64,000 nucleotides of DNA. Origin: Bacteroidales bacterium. Its GTDB lineage: Bacteria; Bacteroidota; Bacteroidia; Bacteroidales; UBA12077. A program made the position numbers and the translations under genes. Location of the stretch: positions 62,001 to 126,000 of the forward strand of contig JANQHE010000020.1 of assembly GCA_028282785.1 (NCBI GenBank), read 5' to 3'. The notes under the pieces were generated by a model. That model was given only the letters and a program-made list of their open reading frames with translations, did not search any database and had not been told where the DNA came from. Below are positions 18,709 through 26,539 of the stretch, in pieces; position 1 is the stretch's first letter; each line of letters starts with the position of its first letter.

Positions 18709-18731
18709 TCATCAAGCTAATTAAAGATAAT

Positions 18732-18835
18732 GAAGGTATCCAAAAAGTGAAAAAGTTGTACATATTGAGCCTTGCTGTCCGACCGGCAGGCTTGTCGAAC
18801 TGCAGACAAGAAAGATAAACTTTATGGATACCCTC
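18732..18835. mobile_element. MITE-like element, 104 bp
   Basis: Terminal inverted repeats of 17 bases (18732-18748 and 18819-18835) match at 15 of 17 positions. The end sequence GAAGGTATCCAAAAAGT resembles that of the element at 34057-34201. The interior holds the GC-rich CCGACCGGCAGG segment, comparable to CCGGCAGACAGG in the other copy. No transposase frame is present, so any movement would need one in trans. It lies between the ABC genes and the MutS-like pair. Confidence 0.55.
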
Positions 18836-18873
18836 AACATCAAATTTTTAAACTTTGATAAATAGTAAAAAAT

Positions 18874-20199
18874 ATGGCTTTTAGAGCAGACAATCAGACG
18901 ATCAATGATCTCAAGATCATTGGTGGCAATAAAGGCAATGATATATTCAGTCTTTACAACAGGACCAGGACCCGTGGAGGAACGAAAATTTTAAAAGAGA
19001 TGTTTTTATACCCCCGTTCGCATGCAGAGGAGATTACCAACCGGGTAAATACTATTAAATACTTTAAGAATAAAGATCTTAAGTTTCCTTTTCAGGCGGG
19101 TATATTTGACACCATAGAAAGTTACTTAAGTAATACCGATGAGCGTACCCGTTTATCGGCTCATCAGGATACTTTAAAACGAAAATTCAATAATTTAATA
19201 GGCGCCGATGTAGATTTTCGGCAAATCAACAAAGGAGTTGTAAGTACGTTGGAGTTTTTTATTGAGATGAATAAATTTATTTCAAGCGTAAATACCGAAG
19301 GTCTAACAACAGAATTCAATAAAGATATCCGGGAAATCAAAGAATACCTTGAAAAACCAGAACTGAGATTTATAAAAACACTAAAAAAAGCAGGCAAGAT
19401 TAATTTTACAAAAACAGCTAAATACGATCAACTATTTCGCTTTACCATTCGGAATGATATCAAAAAACTACTCTACAAGGCCTATCATCTTGATGTTTAT
19501 ATTGCCGTAGCTGAAGTAGCAGAGGTACATAATTTTAGCTTTGCAGAAATAGACAGTGGAGAATCTAATATATTGGAAATGAAAGGCGTTTATCATCCTT
19601 TGGTACCCAACGCGGTTTCCAATGATATTACCATAACGGAAGAAAACAACATGGTCTTTTTAACCGGAGCTAATATGGCCGGCAAGTCTACCTTTATGAA
19701 AACTTTTAGCATCGCTGTTTATTTATGCCATGTAGGTTTTCCAATACCGGCAGAAAGCATCAGGTTTAGCATCCAGAGCGGAATGTTCACTACTATTAAT
19801 TTAGCAGATAACCTGAATTTAGGTTTTAGCCACTTTTATGCAGAAGTATCTAGGGTAAAGAAAGTTGCTGAGAGCTTAAAAGACAATGAGCGTTTGATTG
19901 TTGTTTTCGATGAGCTTTTCAGGGGCACCAATGTAAAAGATGCTTATGATGCCACGGTTGCCGTGATGGATGCTTTTGCCAACAAGCACAAATGTATTTT
20001 TATCATTTCTACGCATATTATAGAGGCAGGCGAGGAATTAAAGAAAATGCGTGATAATATCATGTTTGTTTACCTGCCTACGGTTATGGAAGGAAAAGTG
20101 CCAAAGTATACCTACAAGATTACCGAAGGTATTACCGAAGATCGTCATGGAATGATCATCATTAATAACGAAAAGATATTAGACATTTTAAAAAACTAG
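18874..20199 (+). CDS. Short MutS-family ATPase (first of a tandem pair)
   Basis: 441 residues, about half the length of canonical MutS. It has helical core and lever regions (about 1-220) and the MutS ABC-type ATPase domain with Walker A TGANMAGKST (lysine at 271) and the Walker B end VVFDELFRGTN (D346, E347). The mismatch-binding domain I with its Phe-X-Glu motif and the connector domain II are missing, so classic mismatch recognition is unlikely. The next gene is a paralogue 6 bases downstream with identical motif positions, suggesting a heterodimer. Role unknown; nucleic-acid remodelling is inference. Confidence 0.8.
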   Translation: MAFRADNQTINDLKIIGGNKGNDIFSLYNRTRTRGGTKILKEMFLYPRSHAEEITNRVNTIKYFKNKDLKFPFQAGIFDTIESYLSNTDERTRLSAHQDTLKRKFNNLIGADVDFRQINKGVVSTLEFFIEMNKFISSVNTEGLTTEFNKDIREIKEYLEKPELRFIKTLKKAGKINFTKTAKYDQLFRFTIRNDIKKLLYKAYHLDVYIAVAEVAEVHNFSFAEIDSGESNILEMKGVYHPLVPNAVSNDITITEENNMVFLTGANMAGKSTFMKTFSIAVYLCHVGFPIPAESIRFSIQSGMFTTINLADNLNLGFSHFYAEVSRVKKVAESLKDNERLIVVFDELFRGTNVKDAYDATVAVMDAFANKHKCIFIISTHIIEAGEELKKMRDNIMFVYLPTVMEGKVPKYTYKITEGITEDRHGMIIINNEKILDILKN

Positions 20200-20205
20200 G
20201 AAAAA

Positions 20206-21534
20206 ATGGGATTTGTAACCGATAAACAGACCTTAGAAGATCTAAATATCCTGGGTCGTTATAAGAAAAATTCAATATTCAGTTTATTCAACCATACTAT
20301 AACCGGAGGAGGCAGCAGGTTATTGGAAAGAATGTTCCAGAAACCTTTAGATCGTGTTGAAGCAATCAATAAAAGAACAGATATCTTATATTTCTTTGAG
20401 AAACTGCATATAAACTTGCCTTTTGAAGCGGAAGAATATGAAATTGTAGAAAACTACTTAAGAAATGCAGAATCGAGAAATCGTTTGATGGCGGCATTTA
20501 ATATCACACGAAGCAGGGTGTTGAATTTCATAGCCAATGAGAAAGATTACCTTGTACTACGTACAGGCCTGGAGGGTTCTATAAGACTATTCTCCAAACT
20601 AAAATCTTTAATGGAAAAGATAGCGAACGAATCAAAGGGAACACCCTATTATGAAAAAGCTGTAAAAATATTGGGTTTGTTAAGTAGTAAATATTTGGAT
20701 TTTGCTTATCAATGTGAAGGGAAAAGTCCACTTCTTTATAGAAATGTTTTACGCCTGGATTATATTTTTCGTTCCTTGTTGCATGATAAGATCGAAGAAT
20801 TATTGAAAGAGATTTACGAGCTGGATGTTTACATAGCAGTTTCCAATGTTTCACGGAACAGTAAATTTGTTTATGCTGTGGCCTTGGGTAAAGATAAAAA
20901 ATACATTGACATCAAAGGAGTTTATCATCCGTGTATCCCAAACGCCATAGATAATGATTTGCGAATTGACGGGGAGAAGAATGTTTTCTTTTTGACCGGA
21001 GCTAATATGGCAGGAAAATCGACATTTATGAAATCCTTTTCAATTGCGGTTTATATGGCACATATGGGATTCCCCGTTGCAGCCAGTGAGATGGAATTTG
21101 CCTTACACGATGGTATTTATACCTCGATCAATGTACCCGATGATTTGGCAAAGGGCTACAGTCATTTTTATGCCGAGGTCTTAAGGGTGAAGCATGTGGC
21201 AGAGGAAGTAGCATCAGGCAAACAATTGGTAATCATTTTCGATGAATTGTTCAAAGGGACAAATGTAAAGGATGCTTACGATGGAACAGTATCCATTGTA
21301 GACGCATTTTCAAAACGAAAAGGATCTTATATTATTTCGACGCATATTATGGAAGCAGGTGAAATTTTAAGAAAAACGAATGACCGCTTGTTCTTTAAAT
21401 ACCTTCCTACGGAAATGAGAGGAAAGGTCCCTACTTATCCATACAAATTTGTAGATGGGATTACGGATGACCGCCATGGGATGATTATCATAGAAAATGA
21501 GAAAATATTGGATATAATAAATGGAGCGGTTTAA
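20206..21534 (+). CDS. Short MutS-family ATPase (second of a tandem pair)
   Basis: 442 residues, paralogous to the preceding gene and in the same operon (6-base gap). Walker A TGANMAGKST has its lysine at residue 271, and the Walker B pair D346/E347 lies in IIFDELFKGTN, so both sites look competent for ATP hydrolysis. As in the neighbour, domains I and II and the C-terminal dimerisation tail of MutS are absent. Conserved spacing between the two copies implies duplication followed by divergence of the N-terminal half. Confidence 0.8.
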   Translation: MGFVTDKQTLEDLNILGRYKKNSIFSLFNHTITGGGSRLLERMFQKPLDRVEAINKRTDILYFFEKLHINLPFEAEEYEIVENYLRNAESRNRLMAAFNITRSRVLNFIANEKDYLVLRTGLEGSIRLFSKLKSLMEKIANESKGTPYYEKAVKILGLLSSKYLDFAYQCEGKSPLLYRNVLRLDYIFRSLLHDKIEELLKEIYELDVYIAVSNVSRNSKFVYAVALGKDKKYIDIKGVYHPCIPNAIDNDLRIDGEKNVFFLTGANMAGKSTFMKSFSIAVYMAHMGFPVAASEMEFALHDGIYTSINVPDDLAKGYSHFYAEVLRVKHVAEEVASGKQLVIIFDELFKGTNVKDAYDGTVSIVDAFSKRKGSYIISTHIMEAGEILRKTNDRLFFKYLPTEMRGKVPTYPYKFVDGITDDRHGMIIIENEKILDIINGAV

Positions 21535-21618
21535 AGCAAACTATTGGATAAATTAATGAATATAAGTATCTAATTTGCTGATGATATTTTAATAAATTTT
21601 GGGTTTAAAGTAATTTGA

Positions 21619-21674
21619 AAAATAAGGAGGTAACCAAAATGTAAGGTGCAGCTTAATATATTACTTTCTCTTTT
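21619..21674 (+). repeat. Degenerate large-loop hairpin after the mutS-like pair
   Basis: AAAATAAGGAGGTAA (21619-21633) can pair imperfectly, with two G-U pairs and some mismatches, with TTACTTTCTCTTTT (21661-21674). The arm resembles type-1 hairpins at 5465 and 49193, and like those copies it precedes an AAAGCCAT-type terminator. The match is weak. Confidence 0.3.
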
Positions 21675-21729
21675 AACACTTTGTATATTAGCTCTATCGT
21701 AGATTAATTCTTTCATGGTTAATAGATGT

Positions 21730-21762
21730 AAAAGCCATCCCGGTCTAAAGGGATGGCTTTTT
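21730..21762. terminator. Intrinsic terminator between convergent operons
   Basis: AAAAGCCATCC (21730-21740) pairs with GGATGGCTTTT (21751-21761) and has a short T-run on the plus strand and A-run on the other side. It can end both the MutS-like transcript and, from the opposite strand, ilvA. Confidence 0.75.
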
Positions 21763-21784
21763 ATATTTTATTGTAAAAATCGGA

Positions 21785-23050
21785 TTACACCAAATACTCA
21801 AACAATACCTTATTGCTGTTTACATATTCACCAAAAAAATTCAGTTTTTTCATCCGGTTAGTTAATGGTGAAAGGCCTTCCTTGTTTTGTAATTCAATCC
21901 CAACAAGAGCCGGGCCTGACTCTCTGTTTGTTTTTTTAGAATATTCAAATAAAACAATATTATCATCCGGGCCAAGAACATCATTCACAAATTCTTTTAA
22001 AGCACCCGGCCGTTGGGGAAATATTATCATAAAATAGTGCTTTAAGCCTTCATACAGAAGAGACCTTTCCTTAATTTCTTCCATTCTCATCACATCGTTA
22101 TTCCCCCCACTTATGATGCAAACAACATTTGTTCCCGCAATTTCATCTTTATAATAATCCAATGCAGCGACCGATAAAGCACCTGCCGGTTCGGCTACAA
22201 TTGCTTCCTGGTTATACAACTCAAGTAAAGTGCTACAAACCTTTCCTTCAGGAATTAATAAAATATCATCTAACCCTTCTTTACAAATGTTATAAGATAT
22301 ATCTCCAACTTGTTGCACTGCAGCCCCATCAACAAACTTGTCAATTTTAGATAGCTTCTTTATTTTTGATTCTTTGACTGATTCGTACATTGCAGGTGCT
22401 CCTTGGGGCTCAACTCCAATAATTTTGGTTTCAGGGCTCAATTCTTTAAACAATGAAATGATACCGCTTGCAAGCCCACCACCACCGATAGGTACAAAAA
22501 TATAGTCGATTTTATTCAGTTCGTTTAAGATTTCGGCTCCAACAGTTGCTTGCCCCTCAATAACCTTTTGGTCGTTAAATGGAGATATGTAAGGTACATT
22601 TTGGCTTTGTGCAAATTCAAGTGCTTGCAAATTGCATTTATCAAATGTATCACCTGTAAGAATGATTTCTATAAACCCTTTACCTAATAATTCTACCCTG
22701 TTAACTTTTTGCTTGGGTGTTGTTACGGGCATGAAAACATATCCTTTTGCTTGCAATACCTGGCATGATAATGCAACCCCCTGTGCATGGTTTCCTGCAC
22801 TTGCACAAACTACCCCATTGATTAATTGTTCTTTTGGCAGGGATGAAATTTTATTATAAGCACCCCTTATTTTATATGACCTTACAACTTGTAAATCTTC
22901 CCGTTTAAAATGAATAGATGCATTATATTTTTGAGAATAATACGTGTTTTTTTCCAAAGGTGTTTGTTTGATGATGCCTTTAAGCTTTTCGGCTGCAACA
23001 AAAACACTTTCTTTTAATATCAAATTTTTGGTAACGGCATCTGTATCCAT
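21785..23050 (-). CDS. ilvA: Threonine ammonia-lyase (biosynthetic threonine deaminase)
   Basis: PLP enzyme converting L-threonine to 2-oxobutanoate and ammonia, the first step to isoleucine. From the ATG at 23050 it has 421 residues. The PLP lysine is K60 in VRSYKIRGAYN, the phosphate loop is GGGGLASG near 185-192, and a single ACT-like regulatory domain fills about 335-420, as in the shorter Bacillus-type enzymes. The frame can be extended to an ATG at 23095, but the extra nine residues would be encoded by the inverted-repeat element at 23069-23145, so the internal start is preferred. It is the last gene of ilvDBNCA. Confidence 0.93.
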   Translation of the reverse strand: MDTDAVTKNLILKESVFVAAEKLKGIIKQTPLEKNTYYSQKYNASIHFKREDLQVVRSYKIRGAYNKISSLPKEQLINGVVCASAGNHAQGVALSCQVLQAKGYVFMPVTTPKQKVNRVELLGKGFIEIILTGDTFDKCNLQALEFAQSQNVPYISPFNDQKVIEGQATVGAEILNELNKIDYIFVPIGGGGLASGIISLFKELSPETKIIGVEPQGAPAMYESVKESKIKKLSKIDKFVDGAAVQQVGDISYNICKEGLDDILLIPEGKVCSTLLELYNQEAIVAEPAGALSVAALDYYKDEIAGTNVVCIISGGNNDVMRMEEIKERSLLYEGLKHYFMIIFPQRPGALKEFVNDVLGPDDNIVLFEYSKKTNRESGPALVGIELQNKEGLSPLTNRMKKLNFFGEYVNSNKVLFEYLV

Positions 23051-23068
23051 GTGTTTGGTGTTATTTGA

Positions 23069-23145
23069 GAAAGGGCTGTTCAAAGATTCCTTCATCCTGA
23101 CGATAAATGTCAGGATTCGGAATGACTGCTTTGAATAGCCCTTTC
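23069..23145. mobile_element. MITE-like nested inverted repeat, 77 bp
   Basis: The ends GAAAGGGCTGTTCAAAG (23069-23085) and CTTTGAATAGCCCTTTC (23129-23145) pair at 16 of 17 positions. Inside lies a second hairpin, ATCCTGACGATAAATGTCAGGAT. It fills the ilvC-ilvA gap and supplies a spurious upstream ATG for ilvA. The ends resemble the GAGGTTGTCCAAAAAGT ends of the element at 34057. Confidence 0.55.
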
Positions 23146-23159
23146 ATTAAACTTAATTA

Positions 23160-24254
23160 CTAAAACATTACTCTGTCTTCAGATTCAATTCTTATTTCAT
23201 TTTCGTTTGGATCATTATCCGGCCGTAATTTTCGAACCTGCGCTCCGGCCTGCCACATTTCGCTTTCACGAATTTCTTTTAATTCTTTTTCGAGATTCTC
23301 GCGGTAATCAGGCTTTTTGCCTAATGAAATTACTCTTTCGGCTTCCTGCCCTGATTTTACTTTTTCATACAGCTCTTCAAACACAGGAGCAGTTGCATCC
23401 CTGAATTTATGCCTCCAATCAAGGGCTCCACGCTGGGCGGTAACAGATGTGTTAGCATACATCCAATCCATTCCGTTTTCTGCAACAAGAGGCATAAGGC
23501 TTTGAGTTAATTCTTCAATTGTTTCATTGAAAGCTTCTGAAGGTGAATGCCCGTTTTTACGTAACACATTGTATTGTGCTTCAAATAAACCTTCCAAAGC
23601 ACCCATCAAAATTCCTCTTTCTCCGGTTAAGTCAGAATAAACTTCGTTTTGGAAGTTGGTTTCAAACAGATACCCGGAACCAATTCCCATTCCAAGTGCA
23701 ATGCATTTTCCTACAGCTTTTCCAGTATAGTTTTGATAAACGGCATAACTTGAATTAATACCTTTTCCCTGAACAAAAAGCCTTCGTAATGAGGTTCCCG
23801 AACCTTTTGGTGCAACTAAAAATACATCAACATCTTTTGGAGGTACAATTCCGGTTTTTTCATGAAATGTGATGCCAAAGCCATGAGAAAAATACAGTGA
23901 TTTACCTTCTGTTAGGTACGGGCAAATTACTTTCCATTGTTCAATTTGTCCCGCATCTGAAAGTAAGTACATCAACAGTGTTCCGTGCTTAGCAGCATTT
24001 TCTATGGAGAATAGGTTTTTCCCGGGAACCCAGCCATCTTTAACTGCTTTGTACCAGGATGAAGTATTTTTCCGTTGCCCTACAATTACATTAAATCCAT
24101 TATCACGGAGGTTTAGTGCCTGGCCCGGACCCTGGATTCCATAACCAATAACTGCAATTACCTCATTACTTAATGTTTCTTTTGCCTGTTCTAAAGAGAA
24201 TTCTTCTCTTACAACTACATTTTCTTGTAGTCCGCCAAAATTTAATTTTGCCAT
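23160..24254 (-). CDS. ilvC: Ketol-acid reductoisomerase
   Basis: 364 residues; converts 2-acetolactate or 2-aceto-2-hydroxybutanoate to the dihydroxy acid with NAD(P)H and Mg. The dinucleotide loop GYGIQGPGQ is at 37-45, and GQRKNTSSW at 59-67 has basic and serine residues of the kind that bind the NADPH 2'-phosphate. SDLTGERGILMGALEGLFEA and the later ITSVTAQRG-like segment carry the metal and substrate residues of the knotted C-terminal domain. It follows the ilvN-type gene by 42 bases and precedes ilvA. The size is that of a class I enzyme. Confidence 0.95.
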   Translation of the reverse strand: MAKLNFGGLQENVVVREEFSLEQAKETLSNEVIAVIGYGIQGPGQALNLRDNGFNVIVGQRKNTSSWYKAVKDGWVPGKNLFSIENAAKHGTLLMYLLSDAGQIEQWKVICPYLTEGKSLYFSHGFGITFHEKTGIVPPKDVDVFLVAPKGSGTSLRRLFVQGKGINSSYAVYQNYTGKAVGKCIALGMGIGSGYLFETNFQNEVYSDLTGERGILMGALEGLFEAQYNVLRKNGHSPSEAFNETIEELTQSLMPLVAENGMDWMYANTSVTAQRGALDWRHKFRDATAPVFEELYEKVKSGQEAERVISLGKKPDYRENLEKELKEIRESEMWQAGAQVRKLRPDNDPNENEIRIESEDRVMF

Positions 24255-24296
24255 TTTTTTAGTTTTATAAGTTTATAAATATTTGTATTTAGCTAG

Positions 24297-24572
24297 TTAA
24301 ACAAGAGCCATCTTCTTTCTAGGGTATAAATTCGCAATATTTTCTTCTACATGTAAAACCCCGATCTGTTTTGCAATAACCTTTCTGGCCTGTTGGAGCA
24401 TATTGCTGTTTCCGCTAACCTGCAACTGGTAATTGTAAAAACCAGCTGAATAATCAGAATCAACATTCATAGCGTTTAATTTTATTTGTTTCCTGTTAAG
24501 GATAAGCAACAGCTTGGCCGTTAAGCTTAAATCCTGTTCTGTGATAACATTTAGTTTTAGTTGTGTTTTCAT
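24297..24572 (-). CDS. ilvN: Acetolactate synthase small subunit, short ACT-only form
   Basis: 91 residues forming one ACT domain (KLNVITEQDLSLTAKLLLIL and VLHVEENIANLYP). This is the compact IlvM-like form; it lacks the C-terminal half of the usual 160-residue IlvN. It should bind the catalytic subunit encoded 22 bases upstream and may tune valine feedback. The small size makes it easy to miss, but the position between ilvB and ilvC is decisive. Confidence 0.85.
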   Translation of the reverse strand: MKTQLKLNVITEQDLSLTAKLLLILNRKQIKLNAMNVDSDYSAGFYNYQLQVSGNSNMLQQARKVIAKQIGVLHVEENIANLYPRKKMALV

Positions 24573-24594
24573 AATTATGGTTTATTAGTAAAAA

Positions 24595-26331
24595 TTATTT
24601 TTCAAAAATTATTTCGTTTAAACTCTTTCCCGAAGGGATCATTGGGAATACATTTCCTTCTTCAGCTACTTTTACTTCCAGTAAAAAAGCCCCCTTATGG
24701 TTAAGCATTTCTTTAATTGCAGGTTTTAAACTGCTTCTTTCATCAACTCTTCTTCCTTTAATACTATAAGCACCTGCAACTAATGGAAAATCAGGATTTT
24801 TCATTTCTGTATAAGAGTAGCGCTTATCCAGGAATAGTTCCTGCCACTGGCGTACCATTCCCAAAAACTGGTTATTTAAAATCACGATCTTAACATCCAG
24901 GTTTTCCTGCATAATGGTTCCCAGTTCCTGGATTGTCATTTGTATTCCTCCATCGCCAACTATAGCAATAACTTCTTTATCCGGGTTTCCTATTTTAGCC
25001 CCTATGGCCGAAGGCAAACCAAACCCCATTGTTCCGATTCCGCCGGAAGTAATTAAAATACCTTTCTCCGAAATTTTGGTGTACCTGCAAACTACCATTT
25101 GGTGTTGGCCAACATCGGTCGTTATAATAGCATCTCCTTTTGTAAGTTGATTTATTTGATTCACCACTTCTGCCATTGTCAGGTTATCTCCTGATGGGTT
25201 AAAGTCTTTGGATTTCACTTTTTCTTGCTCTAACGCCCTGCCTTCATTAAAACTATCAATCCATGATTTATGATTTCCTTTTGTTACAAATTCAGTCAAT
25301 ATCGGAAGAACGGTTTTTACATCCCCCACTAAAGAATGATAAGTTTTCATGATTTTATTTACTTCAGAAGGGTCTATGTCTAAATGCAGGATATTAGCAC
25401 CCTTAGCAAACTCTTTTGGGTTACCTGTGATACGGTCATCAAAACGCATCCCAACGGCTATTAATAAATCACATTCATTAGCCATTTTATTAGGAACATA
25501 GTTCCCGTGCATTCCCATCATTCCCATATTTAAGGAATGGTTGGTTGGTAAAGATGATATCCCTAACATGGTCCATCCTGCTGGTATTCCTGTCTTTTCC
25601 AGGAAGTTCAGTAATTCTTTATTTGCATTTGCTATTTTAACACCCTGTCCGAAAATTAAAAATGGTTTTTTTGCACTATTTATAAGGGTTGCTGCCTTCT
25701 TAATTTCAGTTAATGCAGGTTTCGCAGGGATTTTATACCCTCTTGTAGAATTACATTTCTTATAATAAAAATTGAATTTACTATTTTGGGCGTCTTTTGT
25801 AATGTCAAGTATTACAGGGCCGGGCCTTCCACTATTGGCTAAATAAAATGCTTTTGATAATATAAATGGTATTTCATTGGCATCTGTTATTCTGTAAGAC
25901 CATTTGGTAACAGCCAGTGTAATACCTATGATATCAGCTTCCTGAAATGCATCTGTACCTAACAAATTAGATGGTACCTGCCCCGAAATACATACCAGTG
26001 GTGTTGAGTCAGCAAGAGCATCGGCTAAACCAGTTACAATATTGGTTGCTCCCGGCCCCGATGTAACCAATACAACACCGGTTTTGCCCGTTGTACGGGC
26101 ATAACCTTGTGCAGCATGTATAGCTCCTTGTTCATGCCTTGTCAAAATGTGCTTTAACTCTTCCAAATGATCCAATAGTGAATCATAGACAGGCATGATT
26201 GTGCCTCCAGGATAGCCAAAGATAGTTTCAACGCCCTCATTTACAAATGTCCTGATTAAAGCCTCCGAACCCGATATTTCTTCAGGTTTGTAATACTTAG
26301 CAGTTTCTTCTTGCTGGGTTAAATGTGACAT
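24595..26331 (-). CDS. ilvB: Acetolactate synthase large subunit
   Basis: 578-residue ThDP enzyme that condenses pyruvate with pyruvate or 2-oxobutanoate. The N-terminal segment FGYPGGTIMPVYD is followed by the catalytic glutamate E67 in RHEQGAIHAAQGYAR. The C-terminal ThDP motif starts GDGGIQMTIQELGT and ends in VILNN. The FAD/middle domain is at about 205-350. The start lies 71 bases past an intrinsic terminator and an Ile/Leu/Val leader peptide, so transcription into this gene and ilvN, ilvC and ilvA is probably attenuated independently of ilvD. Confidence 0.95.
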   Translation of the reverse strand: MSHLTQQEETAKYYKPEEISGSEALIRTFVNEGVETIFGYPGGTIMPVYDSLLDHLEELKHILTRHEQGAIHAAQGYARTTGKTGVVLVTSGPGATNIVTGLADALADSTPLVCISGQVPSNLLGTDAFQEADIIGITLAVTKWSYRITDANEIPFILSKAFYLANSGRPGPVILDITKDAQNSKFNFYYKKCNSTRGYKIPAKPALTEIKKAATLINSAKKPFLIFGQGVKIANANKELLNFLEKTGIPAGWTMLGISSLPTNHSLNMGMMGMHGNYVPNKMANECDLLIAVGMRFDDRITGNPKEFAKGANILHLDIDPSEVNKIMKTYHSLVGDVKTVLPILTEFVTKGNHKSWIDSFNEGRALEQEKVKSKDFNPSGDNLTMAEVVNQINQLTKGDAIITTDVGQHQMVVCRYTKISEKGILITSGGIGTMGFGLPSAIGAKIGNPDKEVIAIVGDGGIQMTIQELGTIMQENLDVKIVILNNQFLGMVRQWQELFLDKRYSYTEMKNPDFPLVAGAYSIKGRRVDERSSLKPAIKEMLNHKGAFLLEVKVAEEGNVFPMIPSGKSLNEIIFEK

Positions 26332-26401
26332 AATTCTCTGTTTTTGTTTGTAATTATTTCTTTTAAATATTTGGTTTGATTGATTGTTATTTTTGTTAAT
26401 G

Positions 26402-26465
26402 AAAAAAGCCTTTCTTACCGGAATAAGAAAGGCTTAAAATCATGTATAAAATCCCTTCTTATTCC
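26402..26465 (-). promoter_or_regulatory. Internal ilv attenuator: terminator and antiterminator
   Basis: On the minus strand, AAGCCTTTCTTA (complement of 26424-26435) pairs with TAAGAAAGGCTT (complement of 26406-26417) in 12 perfect pairs, and six U follow: a textbook terminator. The segment directly after the leader stop codon (complement of 26453-26465, GGAATAAGAAGGG) can instead pair with CCTTTCTTATTCC (complement of 26420-26432) over 13 continuous pairs with one G-U, destroying the terminator. A ribosome that reaches the stop would mask the first segment and let the terminator form. Confidence 0.85.
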
Positions 26466-26527
26466 TACGGTGGAATAATAATAATGACAATAATTAGGAC
26501 AAATAATATGTGATGTAATAAGCTCAT
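26465..26527 (-). CDS. Branched-chain leader peptide inside the ilv operon
   Basis: 20-codon frame MSLLHHILFVLIIVIIIIPP ending in TAG. Thirteen of 20 residues are Ile (7), Leu (4) or Val (2), with four consecutive Ile codons just before PP. It lies between ilvD (which ends 12 bases earlier) and ilvB and is followed at once by the antiterminator/terminator pair. This is the classic arrangement for ribosome-mediated attenuation: stalling at scarce Ile/Leu/Val codons would favour readthrough into ilvB. The ending resembles the IIIPP of the enterobacterial ilvGMEDA leader. The peptide itself is not expected to have another function. Confidence 0.88.
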   Translation of the reverse strand: MSLLHHILFVLIIVIIIIPP

Positions 26528-26539
26528 TCTAAATGCATT

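Noticed and set aside
21632-21647. GGAGG followed by ATG TAA, a start-stop frame
   Set aside because: A two-codon frame with a Shine-Dalgarno-like string is not evidence of translation in this phylum, and the segment is better read as part of a stem.
21601-21680. Resemblance to the 3' end of 16S rRNA (AAGGAGGTAACC...AAGGTGCAGC...CTTTCT)
   Set aside because: Only short blocks match, with many gaps, and the anti-Shine-Dalgarno CCTCC is missing; probably chance or the degenerate hairpin noted above.
23051-23095. Upstream ATG of ilvA
   Set aside because: Encoded largely by an inverted-repeat element; family N-terminus fits the ATG at 23050.
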